Shown: piece after piece, positions 37,026-46,738 of the stretch
Layout of the letters: the number at the start of each line of letters is the position of its first letter
How positions within the stretch are numbered: position 1 is the stretch's first letter
NCBI GenBank assembly: GCA_040385645.1
Contig: JAZKGZ010000001.1
Location: forward strand, 106,129 to 170,128
Source: JANXSS01 sp040385645
GTDB taxonomy: Bacteria > Pseudomonadota > Gammaproteobacteria > Burkholderiales > Burkholderiaceae_D
Direction of reading: 5' to 3'
Length of the DNA: 64,000 nucleotides
The notes under the pieces: generated by a model
Database searches by the model: none
The model's input: only the letters and a program-made list of their open reading frames with translations
Told to the model about the DNA's origin: nothing
Translations under genes and position numbers: made by a program

Positions 37026-37220
37026 TACTTTCCTGCAAAAGGCGTGGTGCCCGGACTGTTGTAATGCGCGCGGTTGCCTGCGAGATTCTAGTACATCCCC
37101 ACAAAATACTATTGACTTTATATTTCTATGAAGCAACTATGTAGTTGCGGGGACTTTAAATGCCTCATTCGATCATTTCGCTACTCAATGTCGTCTCATG
37201 CTGCAAATGGAGGTAATTCC

Positions 37221-37478
37221 ATGGCCTCGTTCAAAAGTTCATTTGTGATTGTATCGAAGGAACGCGACGCTTCGCCTACTCAGGCGATCGACGATATAGA
37301 AACCTGCGAAGCCCTTGAAGAATTTTCGGGAGACGCCGTGATGATTGAAGAAATCACGATCATCGTACGCGCAGATGTCGTACAGCCAGACTCGAAAGAT
37401 GACGATCAAAAAGCACTTGCGACATTAGACCCGCTATCGCAACTGCTGTGGCTACAAACTTTACGCCATTTACACTGA
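37221..37478 (+). CDS. Small acidic hypothetical protein
   Basis: An 85-residue protein with a very strong GGAGGTAATTCC ribosome-binding site before ATG 37221. It is acidic, beginning MASFKSSFVIVSKERDASP, with EEITIIVRADVVQPDSKDDD in the centre and a hydrophobic C-terminal segment LDPLSQLLWLQTLRHLH. No domain is recognised. It stands alone between a divergent transporter gene and a convergent membrane protein. Confidence 0.55.
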   Translation: MASFKSSFVIVSKERDASPTQAIDDIETCEALEEFSGDAVMIEEITIIVRADVVQPDSKDDDQKALATLDPLSQLLWLQTLRHLH

Positions 37479-37484
37479 TCATAC

Positions 37485-37520
37485 AAAAATGCCGCTGCCC
37501 GTAATAAACGAGCAGCGGCA
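37485..37520 (-). terminator. Intrinsic terminator for the membrane-protein gene at 37566
   Basis: Read on the minus strand, TGCCGCTGC pairs with GCAGCGGCA across a 13-base loop and is followed by TTTTTG. The nine-base GC-rich stem and T tract begin 46 bases after the stop at 37566. The stem lies 12 bases after the convergent gene at 37478, so it may serve both strands, but the T tract favours the minus strand. Confidence 0.8.
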
Positions 37521-37565
37521 CAGATGTACGCGGGTCAGTGCTGTGTAATTTCAGCAATTGTCAAA

Positions 37566-38543
37566 TTAGTTACGACCCGAACTCATCACCAACAACCTGC
37601 GCGCGCCACTTTTTGCGGCACCAAACATCGCAGCCAATGCACCGAGCAGTGATGCGATGAAGGCCAGCAGCGCTGCCTGGGCTACGGCTTTGGCTGTTGC
37701 GTCGGCCGCTTCACGTGCTTTTGCCTCGGTCTGGCGCTTCACCTCTTCGTATTTTTGTTTAGATTGTTGATAGCTTGTTTCCCAAGCCGCGACTTGTTTT
37801 TCCGCATCGGCTCGGTTTTTACCAGTGCGCTGCATGACGACGTTAATCACAGCTTCCCTATCGACCTGCGATGCTGCGTCCTTGCCACTAGCGAACAGTT
37901 TGTCGAGCATTGCACCGATATCCTGTTCACCAGCGGCTGCCGCGCCTGCAGCATTGCTAACCGTATTGGCAGCAGCGTCTGGTTGAAGCGCCGGTTTGCC
38001 GGTCTGTGCCAATAGCGTGCGGGCTTGGCTCTTGATGTCATCCCAGGAGAATCCTGCTTCTCCGGCAGCGTCCTTCGCAGCAGCTGCCATGTCGGGTGCA
38101 ACCGCGGCCACGCCTTTTGCCGATACGTCTGCAACTTTTCCCAACGCATTAGCAGCGCCGCTGAATGCGGAGCCGGCGGCGCTGCTGAGCATATAAAGAA
38201 CAAGAATCGTCGTGAGAGCCCAGGTCGCCAGACCGTGCAACACGGTGTCGCTCTTGTGCGCAGTGCCGGACAAATGGCCCGCGATCCAGCCGGCAGCAAA
38301 CATTGAAATTAAACTCGATACCACCCACCAAATACCTGCGCCGATGCCGAATGCTGCAGCGCTTGGCGAACCCTCAACCTTCGATGGATCGATCGTGCTG
38401 GCACCCAATGCCGTACCCAGCATCCCGAGCAGCGCTTGCAGCGCAAGGCCGACGACGACTGCCGCGAAAATGGCACCCCATGAAACGCTTGGGCGCGCTT
38501 CTTTGTTCAAATAATCGTTATTCGACGTTACCGTAGTTGCCAT
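37566..38543 (-). CDS. Membrane protein with glycine-zipper-like N-terminus
   Basis: A 325-residue inner-membrane protein. The ATG at 38543 follows GGAGTTTCT. Four hydrophobic segments are visible: WGAIFAAVVVGLALQALLG, then IWWVVSSLISMFAAGWIAG, LATWALTTILVLYMLSS, and a C-terminal AALLAFIASLLGALAAMF. Between them is a long Ala/Lys/Glu-rich, likely coiled-coil region. It resembles a conserved proteobacterial membrane family sometimes labelled PhnA-like; that name does not imply a phosphonate role. It has its own terminator. Confidence 0.7.
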   Translation of the reverse strand: MATTVTSNNDYLNKEARPSVSWGAIFAAVVVGLALQALLGMLGTALGASTIDPSKVEGSPSAAAFGIGAGIWWVVSSLISMFAAGWIAGHLSGTAHKSDTVLHGLATWALTTILVLYMLSSAAGSAFSGAANALGKVADVSAKGVAAVAPDMAAAAKDAAGEAGFSWDDIKSQARTLLAQTGKPALQPDAAANTVSNAAGAAAAGEQDIGAMLDKLFASGKDAASQVDREAVINVVMQRTGKNRADAEKQVAAWETSYQQSKQKYEEVKRQTEAKAREAADATAKAVAQAALLAFIASLLGALAAMFGAAKSGARRLLVMSSGRN

Positions 38544-38870
38544 AGAAACTCCATTGATAGTGATAGATTTAAAAAAACGGATGCCGGCATCCGTCGTAGT
38601 CGTCGTATAACTTGACCGCACGTGTTCATTAACCGATAACGGCGCTATTTTGTGATTTTGACACTGCCGCAGACAGTGGGAATGCTCTGAAAACTTTGTA
38701 GGAATTTGTGAAAGATCTATCACTCTTTGTTCCATCGCAGCCAGTCTCAAGTTGTCTCTCGGTCGACGTGTATAGGCTTCGACTCTTACCTTACAATTAC
38801 CGGTTGACTTCAACCAGCCAATTCATGGCAGCTTCCTACTTTCCTATTTTTTAAACGTTTAAGGTGCACG
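38544..38870. other. Divergent intergenic region
   Basis: About 330 bases between a minus-strand membrane-protein gene and the plus-strand S1/P1 nuclease gene. No gene, RNA or strong inverted repeat is seen. It must contain both promoters, but I cannot pick boxes with confidence. Confidence 0.4.
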
Positions 38871-39668
38871 ATGGATCTCATACGCAGAATGCGTTATGTA
38901 TGCCAGACACTGTGGCTCTGCGCTGTCATATGGGTGCCCGATGCGCTTGCATGGAGTCACGCCGCGCATCAAGCCGTAGCTCTTGCAGCAGAAAACACGC
39001 TTACACCCGCAGCCCGCAAAAATTTGCAACGACTGCTATCTCACGAGCGCGGTGCAAGTCTGGCATCGATATCGACATGGGCGGACCGGCAGCGTGCCGC
39101 AGGCACAGCAAAATGGCACTATTTGAATTTCCCAGAAGACCGGTGCATGTATCAGGCGGCACAAGATTGCCCGGACGGTGCTTGTGTTATATCGGCAGCA
39201 AATCGACAAATTGCCATTTTGCGCTCGACGTCAGCCAATGATGTCGAACGGCTGGAAGCGCTGAAATATGTCGTGCACTTGGTAGCCGATGTGCATCAAC
39301 CTTTACATGCCGGCTTTGCCCACGACCGAGGCGGCAATGGTTATCAGGTGCAGGCAGTCGGTCGCGGCACCAATTTGCATGCCCTGTGGGACAACGGCCT
39401 CGTGCATGCCATCGAGCCCGACCCACGAAAGTTGGCTGACAAACTATTGGCATCGCCCCCGAACGTATCCGAGGCATCTTCAAAGCCCGATAGATTAATG
39501 GTCGAAGCTGCCGAGGAGTCTTGCCGCATCGTCAGGTCGCCGTGGTTTTATCCCTCTCGCCAGGTGTCGACGGATTACATGAAGCAATCGACACCGGTGG
39601 TATTGGCACGCCTGCATTTGGCTAGCCAGCGGTTGGCGATAATTCTTAATATGGCTTTGCAAAAATAA
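38871..39668 (+). CDS. S1/P1-type zinc-dependent nuclease
   Basis: A 265-residue exported nuclease degrading single-stranded nucleic acids. The signal peptide ends at DALA before WSHAAHQAVALAAE, so the mature protein begins with the tryptophan whose amino terminus ligates zinc in this family. The HLVADVHQPLHAGFAHDRGG motif and LHALWDNGL supply further His/Asp zinc ligands. The length is normal for bacterial members. The next gene begins 31 bases downstream on the same strand. Confidence 0.9.
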   Translation: MDLIRRMRYVCQTLWLCAVIWVPDALAWSHAAHQAVALAAENTLTPAARKNLQRLLSHERGASLASISTWADRQRAAGTAKWHYLNFPEDRCMYQAAQDCPDGACVISAANRQIAILRSTSANDVERLEALKYVVHLVADVHQPLHAGFAHDRGGNGYQVQAVGRGTNLHALWDNGLVHAIEPDPRKLADKLLASPPNVSEASSKPDRLMVEAAEESCRIVRSPWFYPSRQVSTDYMKQSTPVVLARLHLASQRLAIILNMALQK

Positions 39669-39698
39669 AGTGCAACTTTATGAAGACGAAAGGCAACC

Positions 39699-40718
39699 AT
39701 GCGATTGAGGTTTTATAGTCTGCAAAGTCACCAGTGCTCACTTCGATTATTGTTGTCGACGATGTTGCTCACAGTAGCGCTTGTATCGACAGCATGCAGC
39801 CACCTAAAATCACCATCACCATCTTCACCAACAACAACACTGCCGTTCAAAATTTGGAGCGTGACCGAAAAACGGCAGGTGTCCTTTTCTGAACTCATGG
39901 AGCGCGTAAGCCAAAGCGATGTGACATTACTGGGTGAATCGCACGACAATCGTCAACATCATCTCGTGCAGAATGCGATCCTGCAGGCCGTGGCCAAAAC
40001 TCGCAACACGCCAGTTGTGGTCATGGAACAATACGATCTTACGCAGCAAGAGCAACTCGATGCAATCGCCCGATCCAACCGTGATCCAGTCGAGCGCTCG
40101 AACGCTTTCGAAGCGTTAATGAACGATGGCTGGGATCGGGCCGGCTATCGCCCTCTGCTCGACACGGCCGTCCACCATGGATTGCCGATTGTCGCCGCGA
40201 ATATATCGCGGCAGTCTCTGCGCGAGGTTTCGCGCGAGGGCTTCGATGCACTCGGTATACAAGAAGTGGAACGGCTCGGTCTACTAGCGCACTGGACCGA
40301 CGCGCAACAGACAGTACTAGAGCGCGAAATTATGCATGGCCATTGCAATGCATTACCCACCACTGCCGTCGGTGGGTTGTCGAAAGCTCAGCGGGTGCGT
40401 GACGCTATCATGGCCGACAAGATCTTAGCTGCTGTTTCAAAGCGTAATGTGCATCCTGCGGTAGCGATACTGGGTCGCGGACACGTGCGGGCCGATCTGG
40501 GAGTACCCTGGTATTTAAAGAATCGGGCGCCCGGTAAATCTGTGCTCGTGATCAGTCTTGAAGAAGAATCGGATAGTGCATCGCCTGCACAGTCGAGTGC
40601 TGCGATCGGTGTAGCAAGCACAGGTTTGTTTGACTACGTTATCAATGTCAAACGGGAAATTCCTGCACCCGATTATTGCGCTGCATTTAAAACGTCATTA
40701 CCTCCTTTAGGCAAATAG
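39699..40718 (+). CDS. ChaN-family haem-binding lipoprotein
   Basis: A 339-residue lipoprotein. The signal peptide ends in ALVSTACS (lipobox-like). The Tiki/ChaN fold motif DVTLLGESHDNRQHH is present, then VVVMEQYDLTQQEQLDAI. ChaN proteins are outer-membrane-associated, bind haem and are implicated in iron uptake. The C-terminal KSVLVISLEEES strand is typical. It follows the nuclease gene by 31 bases and is probably co-transcribed. Confidence 0.85.
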   Translation: MRLRFYSLQSHQCSLRLLLSTMLLTVALVSTACSHLKSPSPSSPTTTLPFKIWSVTEKRQVSFSELMERVSQSDVTLLGESHDNRQHHLVQNAILQAVAKTRNTPVVVMEQYDLTQQEQLDAIARSNRDPVERSNAFEALMNDGWDRAGYRPLLDTAVHHGLPIVAANISRQSLREVSREGFDALGIQEVERLGLLAHWTDAQQTVLEREIMHGHCNALPTTAVGGLSKAQRVRDAIMADKILAAVSKRNVHPAVAILGRGHVRADLGVPWYLKNRAPGKSVLVISLEEESDSASPAQSSAAIGVASTGLFDYVINVKREIPAPDYCAAFKTSLPPLGK

Positions 40719-40874
40719 AGTCTGTGACGAAAATTATGGTTTTGTAGCAACTGCATCATTTTTGATGGCGGGCGTTAAATTAGGGAGCACGGGAGACGCG
40801 CACCATCATTTATTAGTTAAACTGCACGACTAGATTTCAATCTTATTTATACTTTACGTCAGCGAAAGCATTCC

Positions 40875-41819
40875 TTGGAAGACATTCTTCATACCGAACT
40901 AGTTGGTCCAACGCTTTCAGTCCGGGTCGGATGTCTGCTGGGATACGTGGCAACCGCGCCGACGCAAATATTTTTGCTTATCAATCCTCATGATGATTCC
41001 AGCGGCATCATCGTAGAAAGTGAATGCACATTCAATCGCGACACACCGTTATCGCATGCTGTGGATGCGTACGGCAATCGTTATACCCGTACATCGCTGC
41101 AAGCCGGTTATAACGAAATTCGTCAGGAATCGATTTTGGTGGTGCCCGATCGGCCAGACAATTATGGCTTACCGACCTTTGTCGTGCCCATCGAGCAAAT
41201 GCCGTTAGACGTACTTCGCTATACCTTCCCGAGCCGTTATTGTGAATCGGATAAACTCGCGGCGTTTTCATGGAAGCGTTTCGGACGCTTACCGCAGGGA
41301 TTGGCTCAGGTACAAGCCATCTGTAATTGGGTCAACGAACATATCGAGTATCGATACGGTTCCGGCAGTTCAGTCATATCGGCGTGCGACATTATTCAGC
41401 GGGAATACGGCGTCTGCCGAGATTTTGCCCATGTCGCTATCGCCCTGTGCCGGGCACTGGACTTGCCGGCCAGATACGTTGCAGGTCATATTCCCAGTAT
41501 CGTCGGCGACGACAGCAATGACGGAGACGATTACCATTACAACGATTTCGGTCGTGACTTTCATGCATACATGGAAGTGTATCTGGGCAACCGCTGGCAC
41601 ACATTCGATGCCAGGCACAACCGCCCATTGAAGGGCCGGATTAAAATCGCTCATGGCATGGATGCCGTGGATGCTGCATTTGCCACTTTCTACGGCAATG
41701 TCGAAAGTGTACGGTTCGAAGTCTGGTCGGAACAACTGCATCCTGTATTTTCCGAGACCACTGAAAAACGGTCGTGGGAGGTTCAAATGGGTGTTACAAA
41801 GAATTCGGTTCCAGCCTAA
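40875..41819 (+). CDS. Transglutaminase-like cysteine protease-fold protein
   Basis: A 314-residue protein with TTG start 40875. The transglutaminase-like core has the catalytic cysteine in YGVCRDFAHVAIALCRAL, the histidine in DFHAYMEVYLGNRWHTF and the aspartate in TFDARHNRP. The N-terminal ~150 residues are a beta-rich domain common to this bacterial group, which often accompanies peptide-modifying or ATP-grasp genes; none is adjacent here. Activity may be peptidase rather than cross-linking. Confidence 0.88.
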   Translation: MEDILHTELVGPTLSVRVGCLLGYVATAPTQIFLLINPHDDSSGIIVESECTFNRDTPLSHAVDAYGNRYTRTSLQAGYNEIRQESILVVPDRPDNYGLPTFVVPIEQMPLDVLRYTFPSRYCESDKLAAFSWKRFGRLPQGLAQVQAICNWVNEHIEYRYGSGSSVISACDIIQREYGVCRDFAHVAIALCRALDLPARYVAGHIPSIVGDDSNDGDDYHYNDFGRDFHAYMEVYLGNRWHTFDARHNRPLKGRIKIAHGMDAVDAAFATFYGNVESVRFEVWSEQLHPVFSETTEKRSWEVQMGVTKNSVPA

Positions 41820-41883
41820 TAAAGTCCGGCTGCTCATCGAATCGGAAGACCGGCAACGTTGAATAAACTATGCTAATCGTTAA

Positions 41884-42498
41884 TTAGCCCATGTGTGCAG
41901 GTTCGCCACCTACACCGTGCTTTTTGAAATCGTCCCGACAATCAATATCCCACACCACGCCTGGATCATCGACCGAACAAAGCACCAAATGTTGTCGATG
42001 TTTTTCCAGAAGGATTTTTGCACCACGATCACCCGACATCACGATCAACTGCCGACGCCAGGCTTGCGAAAATCCCACCGGGTGGCCTTGCTTTCCTTGG
42101 AACTGCAAGGCCACCAAACGTGCGCCGGCACGCAAATTCGCTGCGACCAATTTATTGCTGGCGTGAGTGATGAAGGGCATATCGGCAAGGGCCACGATCC
42201 AGCCGGATGCAGAAGCCGTGGCACGAATACCCGCAGCCAAGCTGTGGCCCATGCCGCCTTCGGCCTCTGAACACCAGACTATTTCGCATCCAGTTCCGAT
42301 CAATATTGCCGCTAAATCATCGTCGCCGGGCCGTATCACGGCAACTAGATGGTCACAAGCTGGCTGAAGTGCCGAGGCGGCCGCGACTGCCATGGGCGTG
42401 CCGTCGGCCAGCGGGTGCATCAGCTTATGGCTACCGAATCGCGTGCCGGCACCGGCGGCGAGAAGCACGCCGACGATTCCTGGCGTGGCAGTGGTCAT
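41884..42498 (-). CDS. MobA/MocA-like nucleotidyltransferase
   Basis: A 204-residue enzyme with the LLAAGAGTRFGSHKLMHPL nucleotide-binding loop of molybdenum cofactor nucleotidyltransferases. These enzymes attach CMP or GMP to molybdopterin. ALADMPFI supplies the metal-binding aspartate. It is the last gene of the paoABC-xdhC operon, overlapping the XdhC-like gene by four bases, which supports a MocA-type role in making the cytosine dinucleotide cofactor for the aldehyde oxidoreductase. Confidence 0.88.
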   Translation of the reverse strand: MTTATPGIVGVLLAAGAGTRFGSHKLMHPLADGTPMAVAAASALQPACDHLVAVIRPGDDDLAAILIGTGCEIVWCSEAEGGMGHSLAAGIRATASASGWIVALADMPFITHASNKLVAANLRAGARLVALQFQGKQGHPVGFSQAWRRQLIVMSGDRGAKILLEKHRQHLVLCSVDDPGVVWDIDCRDDFKKHGVGGEPAHMG

Positions 42499-43508
42499 GC
42501 AATCACGCAGCCGGCGTCGACTTGCTTGCGCTTACGCTGCAAACCGTTTTTAGTCCAGACACCGTTTCGCACCGCGGTCATCTCGGCTAACACGGAGACG
42601 GCAATCTCGGCTGGCGTGCGGCTACCGATGGCAAGCCCAACCGGTCCGTGCAATTTGTCGATTTCCGACTGTGATAGATCGAAATGCTGAAGCAGACGTA
42701 TGCGACGTCGTTGGTTATTGGCGGCAGAGCCCAGAGCACCGACATAGAAAGCCGACGACTTGAGCGCTTCGAGCAGCACCATGTCGTCGAGCTTGGGATC
42801 ATGCGTGAGAGCCACGACGGCACTGTGCGGATCAAGATTCATCTGGATCGCTACGTCGTCCGGCATACCCGCCAGGAACACCGAACCTGGCACATTCCAT
42901 TGCGCGGCATATTCCTGACGCGGGTCGCAAACGAAAACCTGATAGCCGAGCGCCTGGGCCATCTGCGCCAGAAAGCCGGAAGTCTGCCCAGCACCAACGA
43001 TCAAGAGGCGCCAGGTCGGGCCGTGCAGAGTCGTGAGTGTATGGCCATCCCAGCTCAGCTTATCTTGCATGCAGCCGGAGGCGATCACCGTGCCTGCATA
43101 CCCAACGCAGATACTGCGTCGTACCAGCTGACCATGGGAAATTCGTTCGTGCAGTGCTGCCAGAGCAGCGAGATCTGGACGTGGCTCGATGACTAACTCC
43201 ATCGTACCCCCACAGGGAAGACCGTAGCGCTGGGCTTGTTCCGGCGTGGCACCGTAAGTCACGACAAAAGGCAATGTCGACTCGAATCGGTTGTGCAACA
43301 TGCGCTCGATCAGGTCGTCTTCGATACAGCCGCCGGAAACAGAACCCTGAACCTGACCGTCTTCACGCAAAGCCATCCATGAGCCCGCAGGACGCGGTGC
43401 CGAACCCCAAGTCCGGGCTACCGTCACCAGGGCGAATCGATGTCCTTCCTGTTTCCAACGCACTATCGCGTCAAGTACCTGCGCATTGCTGTCGACCAAT
43501 TTTTCCAT
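42495..43508 (-). CDS. XdhC/CoxI-family molybdoenzyme maturation protein (PaoD-like)
   Basis: A 337-residue chaperone that binds molybdenum cofactor and inserts it, usually after sulfuration, into xanthine dehydrogenase-family enzymes. The N-terminal VTVARTWGSAPRPAGSWMAL and GSVSGGCIEDDLIERM blocks define the XdhC domain; the GAGQTSGFLAQMAQALGYQV segment is the Rossmann half. It sits nine bases after the catalytic subunit and overlaps MocA by four. Confidence 0.92.
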   Translation of the reverse strand: MEKLVDSNAQVLDAIVRWKQEGHRFALVTVARTWGSAPRPAGSWMALREDGQVQGSVSGGCIEDDLIERMLHNRFESTLPFVVTYGATPEQAQRYGLPCGGTMELVIEPRPDLAALAALHERISHGQLVRRSICVGYAGTVIASGCMQDKLSWDGHTLTTLHGPTWRLLIVGAGQTSGFLAQMAQALGYQVFVCDPRQEYAAQWNVPGSVFLAGMPDDVAIQMNLDPHSAVVALTHDPKLDDMVLLEALKSSAFYVGALGSAANNQRRRIRLLQHFDLSQSEIDKLHGPVGLAIGSRTPAEIAVSVLAEMTAVRNGVWTKNGLQRKRKQVDAGCVIA

Positions 43509-43516
43509 ATCGGCAA

Positions 43517-45784
43517 TCAGACTGCCATCGGCAATTTTGTAATCAGTTTGTCGAGGGTGATCGGGTAGTCGCGCACCCGTACGCCCGTAGCGTTATAGAT
43601 CGCATTGGCGACGGCTGCCGCAACCCCGCAGATGCCGAGTTCGGCGATACCTTTAGCCTTCATGGGCGAAGAGATCGGATCGGTTTCGTCCAGAAAAATG
43701 ACATCCTGATGCGGTATGTCGGCATGCACAGGCACCTCGTATCCGGCCAGATCGTGATTGACGAAAAAACCTCGGCGCTTGTCTACCACGAGGTGTTCCA
43801 TGAGTGCCGCGCCGACCCCCATCGTCATGGCACCGATTACCTGGCTGCGCGCCGTCTTGGGATTGAGGATGCGACCAGCGGCGCAAACGGCGAGCATGCG
43901 GCGCACGTGTATCTCTCCGGTGGCGCTGTCGACGGCGACCTCGACAAAATGCGCGCCAAAGGTCGCTTGCTGAAAACGCTTATCCAGATCACCATACTCG
44001 ATAAAATCCTCGGCGACGATTTCCCGCGCGCTGGCGACCTCACCCAAGGAAATACTTCGACTGCCCGAGCGTACCTGACCGTCTGCAAATGTGACATCAC
44101 CCGCTGTGAACCCAGCTTTTTGCAGAACCGCTTCGCGCAGTTTCATGCAGGCTGCATAGACGCCTGCTGTCGAGTTGTTGGCACCCCACTGCCCGCCTGA
44201 CCCGCAAGAAACCGGAAAATCGGAGTCGCCCAGACGCACCACGACTTTGCTGACGGGAACACCCATTGTTTCGGCTGCAGTCTGCGCAATGATGGTATAG
44301 CTGCCGGTGCCGATGTCGGTCATATCGGTCTCGACCGTTACGATACCGCGCTTGTCCAGGCGCACCCGAGCCGCCGACTTCATCAACATGTTGTCGCGCA
44401 GCGCAGATGCCACACCCATACCGACCAGCCATCGCCCCTCACGCATTTGTCCCGGACGCGAGTTGCGCTTGTTCCAGCCGAACTGCTTGGCACCTACTCG
44501 AAAGCATTCGGTAAGTTGTCGTTTTGAAAATGGCGGATGAGGATTCGGTTTCTCCTTTGGTGCGCCGGACTGTGGATCGTTTGACGGTGGTTTTTGCGGA
44601 TTGTCTGGCACGACCTGAGTATCGTTAACGATACGAAATTCCACGGGGTCCATGCCGAGCTTCTCGGCCATTTCATCCATGGCGACTTCCAGTGCCGCCA
44701 TGCCGGGCGCTTCGCCCGGTGCACGCATTGCGTTCGCTTCAGGTAGGTCGAGTACTGCAAGTCGCATCGAGGTCATGCGATTGGCCCCGGCATAGAGCGA
44801 TCGCACCGGAACCGCTGCGGTCTCCGGGCCGCCGCCCGGCAGGTTACCCGACCAGCTTTCATGGGCGATGGCAGTGATCTTGCCGTCCGTCGTCGCGCCG
44901 ATCCGCAGACGCTGGATCGTTGCCGCTCGATGCACGGTATTGTTGGGTATCAAGGCACGCTGTAACGACACTTTCACGGGCCGCCGAGCCGCGCGTGCGC
45001 CGAGGGCAGCGAGCAGGATATCGGCACGCATAAATAGTTTCCCACCGAAGCCGCCACCGATGTACGGCGAGGTGACGCGAATTTTATCCTTGGCAATGCC
45101 AAGCGTGCGTGCCATGTCGGTGACGCTCCAGGCAATCATTTGAGACGAAGTCCAGAGTGTGAGCGCATCGCCATTCCAGGCGGCAATGGTGGCGTGCGGC
45201 TCCATCATCGAATGCGACTCGTCCGCCGTAGAAAAGGTGGCGTCGAGCCGAACAGGTGCCGAAGCGAACGCGCCTGTGAAATTACCGACTGTGCTTTCAG
45301 ATACACTGCCGCCGGCCATTTTTTTGGCAGGCTGAGCCGTGTCCTTGACCGCGGCCAGATCGAACGCGCCTTTGGCCCGCGTGTAATCGACGCGCACAAG
45401 TTGGGCTGCGGCACGCGCCTGCTCAAAGGTCTCAGCTACCACCAGTGCGATGGCCTGGTGATAATGTTCAATCTCGGGGCCACCCAGCAACGCAGCGATA
45501 TTACGGCTCCCTTTTGCAAGCTTGCCGGCATTCGCGGCAGTGACGATGGCAATTACGCCCGGTGCCGCCTTCGCCGCATCGAGGTTCATGGCAACGATGC
45601 GGCCCTTGGCGATAGCGGACGGTACGATGTAACCATATGCTTGATTAGCCACGACATCATATCGATCGTAAGCATACGGTGCGACACCAGTGGTTTTTAA
45701 TGGGCCATCGATGCGGTCTATCGGCTGGCCCACGACCTTGAGCTGGTCAATGGGGTTGGTAGTGGCTGGAGTATCGAATTTCAT
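43517..45784 (-). CDS. Aldehyde oxidoreductase molybdenum-binding subunit (PaoC-like)
   Basis: A 755-residue catalytic subunit of the xanthine oxidase family. GQPIDRIDGPLKTTGVAPYAYD begins the first domain; SPYIGGGFGGKLFMRAD contacts the cofactor; AMRAPGEAPGMAALE follows. The C-terminal KGIAELGICGVAAAVANAIY carries the catalytic glutamate. It oxidises aldehydes to carboxylates in the periplasm with the two smaller subunits encoded upstream. No signal peptide is needed, since the 2Fe-2S subunit carries a Tat signal for the complex. Confidence 0.93.
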   Translation of the reverse strand: MKFDTPATTNPIDQLKVVGQPIDRIDGPLKTTGVAPYAYDRYDVVANQAYGYIVPSAIAKGRIVAMNLDAAKAAPGVIAIVTAANAGKLAKGSRNIAALLGGPEIEHYHQAIALVVAETFEQARAAAQLVRVDYTRAKGAFDLAAVKDTAQPAKKMAGGSVSESTVGNFTGAFASAPVRLDATFSTADESHSMMEPHATIAAWNGDALTLWTSSQMIAWSVTDMARTLGIAKDKIRVTSPYIGGGFGGKLFMRADILLAALGARAARRPVKVSLQRALIPNNTVHRAATIQRLRIGATTDGKITAIAHESWSGNLPGGGPETAAVPVRSLYAGANRMTSMRLAVLDLPEANAMRAPGEAPGMAALEVAMDEMAEKLGMDPVEFRIVNDTQVVPDNPQKPPSNDPQSGAPKEKPNPHPPFSKRQLTECFRVGAKQFGWNKRNSRPGQMREGRWLVGMGVASALRDNMLMKSAARVRLDKRGIVTVETDMTDIGTGSYTIIAQTAAETMGVPVSKVVVRLGDSDFPVSCGSGGQWGANNSTAGVYAACMKLREAVLQKAGFTAGDVTFADGQVRSGSRSISLGEVASAREIVAEDFIEYGDLDKRFQQATFGAHFVEVAVDSATGEIHVRRMLAVCAAGRILNPKTARSQVIGAMTMGVGAALMEHLVVDKRRGFFVNHDLAGYEVPVHADIPHQDVIFLDETDPISSPMKAKGIAELGICGVAAAVANAIYNATGVRVRDYPITLDKLITKLPMAV

Positions 45785-45787
45785 GAA

Positions 45788-46738
45788 TCAACCTTTCGCT
45801 TCAGCGAGAACGGAAGCGATCGTGCGCTCCACCAACAGTACCTTGAATGCATTGTCGGGCGTCGTGCGCGCGCCGGAAAGCACGCCGCTCGTGACCGCTT
45901 TGGCACCCTGCGTCATTGCCTGCTCGGCAGCTTCCACACGCCAAGGCTTGTGCGCCACACCCCCCAGTGCGATACGGCCGCGACCGTCGCGCTGCACGAT
46001 CGCCGCCACCGAAATCAAGGCGAAGGCGTAGGAAGCCCGATCTCGAACCTTGCGGTAAAGTTGTGTGCCACCGACAGGCCTGGGCAAGCTTACCGCAGTG
46101 ATCAACTCACCTGGCTGAAGCGTATTCTCGACATGCGGCGTATTGCCGGGAAATCGATGAAAATCGGCAATCGGAATAGTGCGCACCGATCCATCCGCAC
46201 GGATCGTCTCGATCGTGGCGTCGAGGGCGCGCATGGCTACCGCCATGTCGCTCGGATGTGTCGCAATGCAGGCATCGCTGACACCGACGATTGCATGTTG
46301 CCGGCTATATCCGCCGAGCGCGCCGCATCCGCTGCCAGGTCGGCGCTTGTTGCACGGCTGGTCGGTGTCATAGAAATAGGAACAGCGCGTGCGTTGCAAC
46401 AGGTTGCCAGCCGTGGTCGCCTGGTTGCGCAGCTGCCCGGACGCACCGGAGAGTAAGGCACGCGACAGCACGCCGTAGTCACGTCGCACTTGCATGTCGG
46501 CGGCGAGATCGGCATTGCGTACCAAAGCGCCGATTCGCAAACCGCCGTCCGGGGTTGGCTCGATCCGGTCGAGCCCGAGGTCGTTTACATCGATCAGGTG
46601 GGTGGGTGTCTCGATCTGCAGCTTCATCAGATCCAAAAGATTGGTACCGCCTGCGATGAACTTGGCTCCTTGATTGCGGGATGCCGCGGCAGCTGCTGCG
46701 GCAGGCGAGTCAGCTCGTTCGTAGGTAAAAGACTTCAT
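45788..46738 (-). CDS. Aldehyde oxidoreductase FAD subunit (PaoB-like)
   Basis: A 316-residue FAD-binding subunit. AKFIAGGTNLLDLMKLQ binds FAD. Unlike classical xanthine dehydrogenase, it contains RTRCSYFYDTDQPCNKR and GSGCGALGGYSRQHAI with further SDACIA, the cysteine set that holds the extra [4Fe-4S] cluster in PaoB. Its ATG overlaps the PaoA-like stop (46735-46738), and three bases separate it from the molybdenum subunit. Confidence 0.93.
   Translation of the reverse strand: MKSFTYERADSPAAAAAAASRNQGAKFIAGGTNLLDLMKLQIETPTHLIDVNDLGLDRIEPTPDGGLRIGALVRNADLAADMQVRRDYGVLSRALLSGASGQLRNQATTAGNLLQRTRCSYFYDTDQPCNKRRPGSGCGALGGYSRQHAIVGVSDACIATHPSDMAVAMRALDATIETIRADGSVRTIPIADFHRFPGNTPHVENTLQPGELITAVSLPRPVGGTQLYRKVRDRASYAFALISVAAIVQRDGRGRIALGGVAHKPWRVEAAEQAMTQGAKAVTSGVLSGARTTPDNAFKVLLVERTIASVLAEAKG

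Noticed and set aside
43274..44200. 308-codon plus-strand frame opposite xdhC/paoC
   Set aside because: Antisense of two strongly supported molybdoenzyme genes; no recognisable motif.
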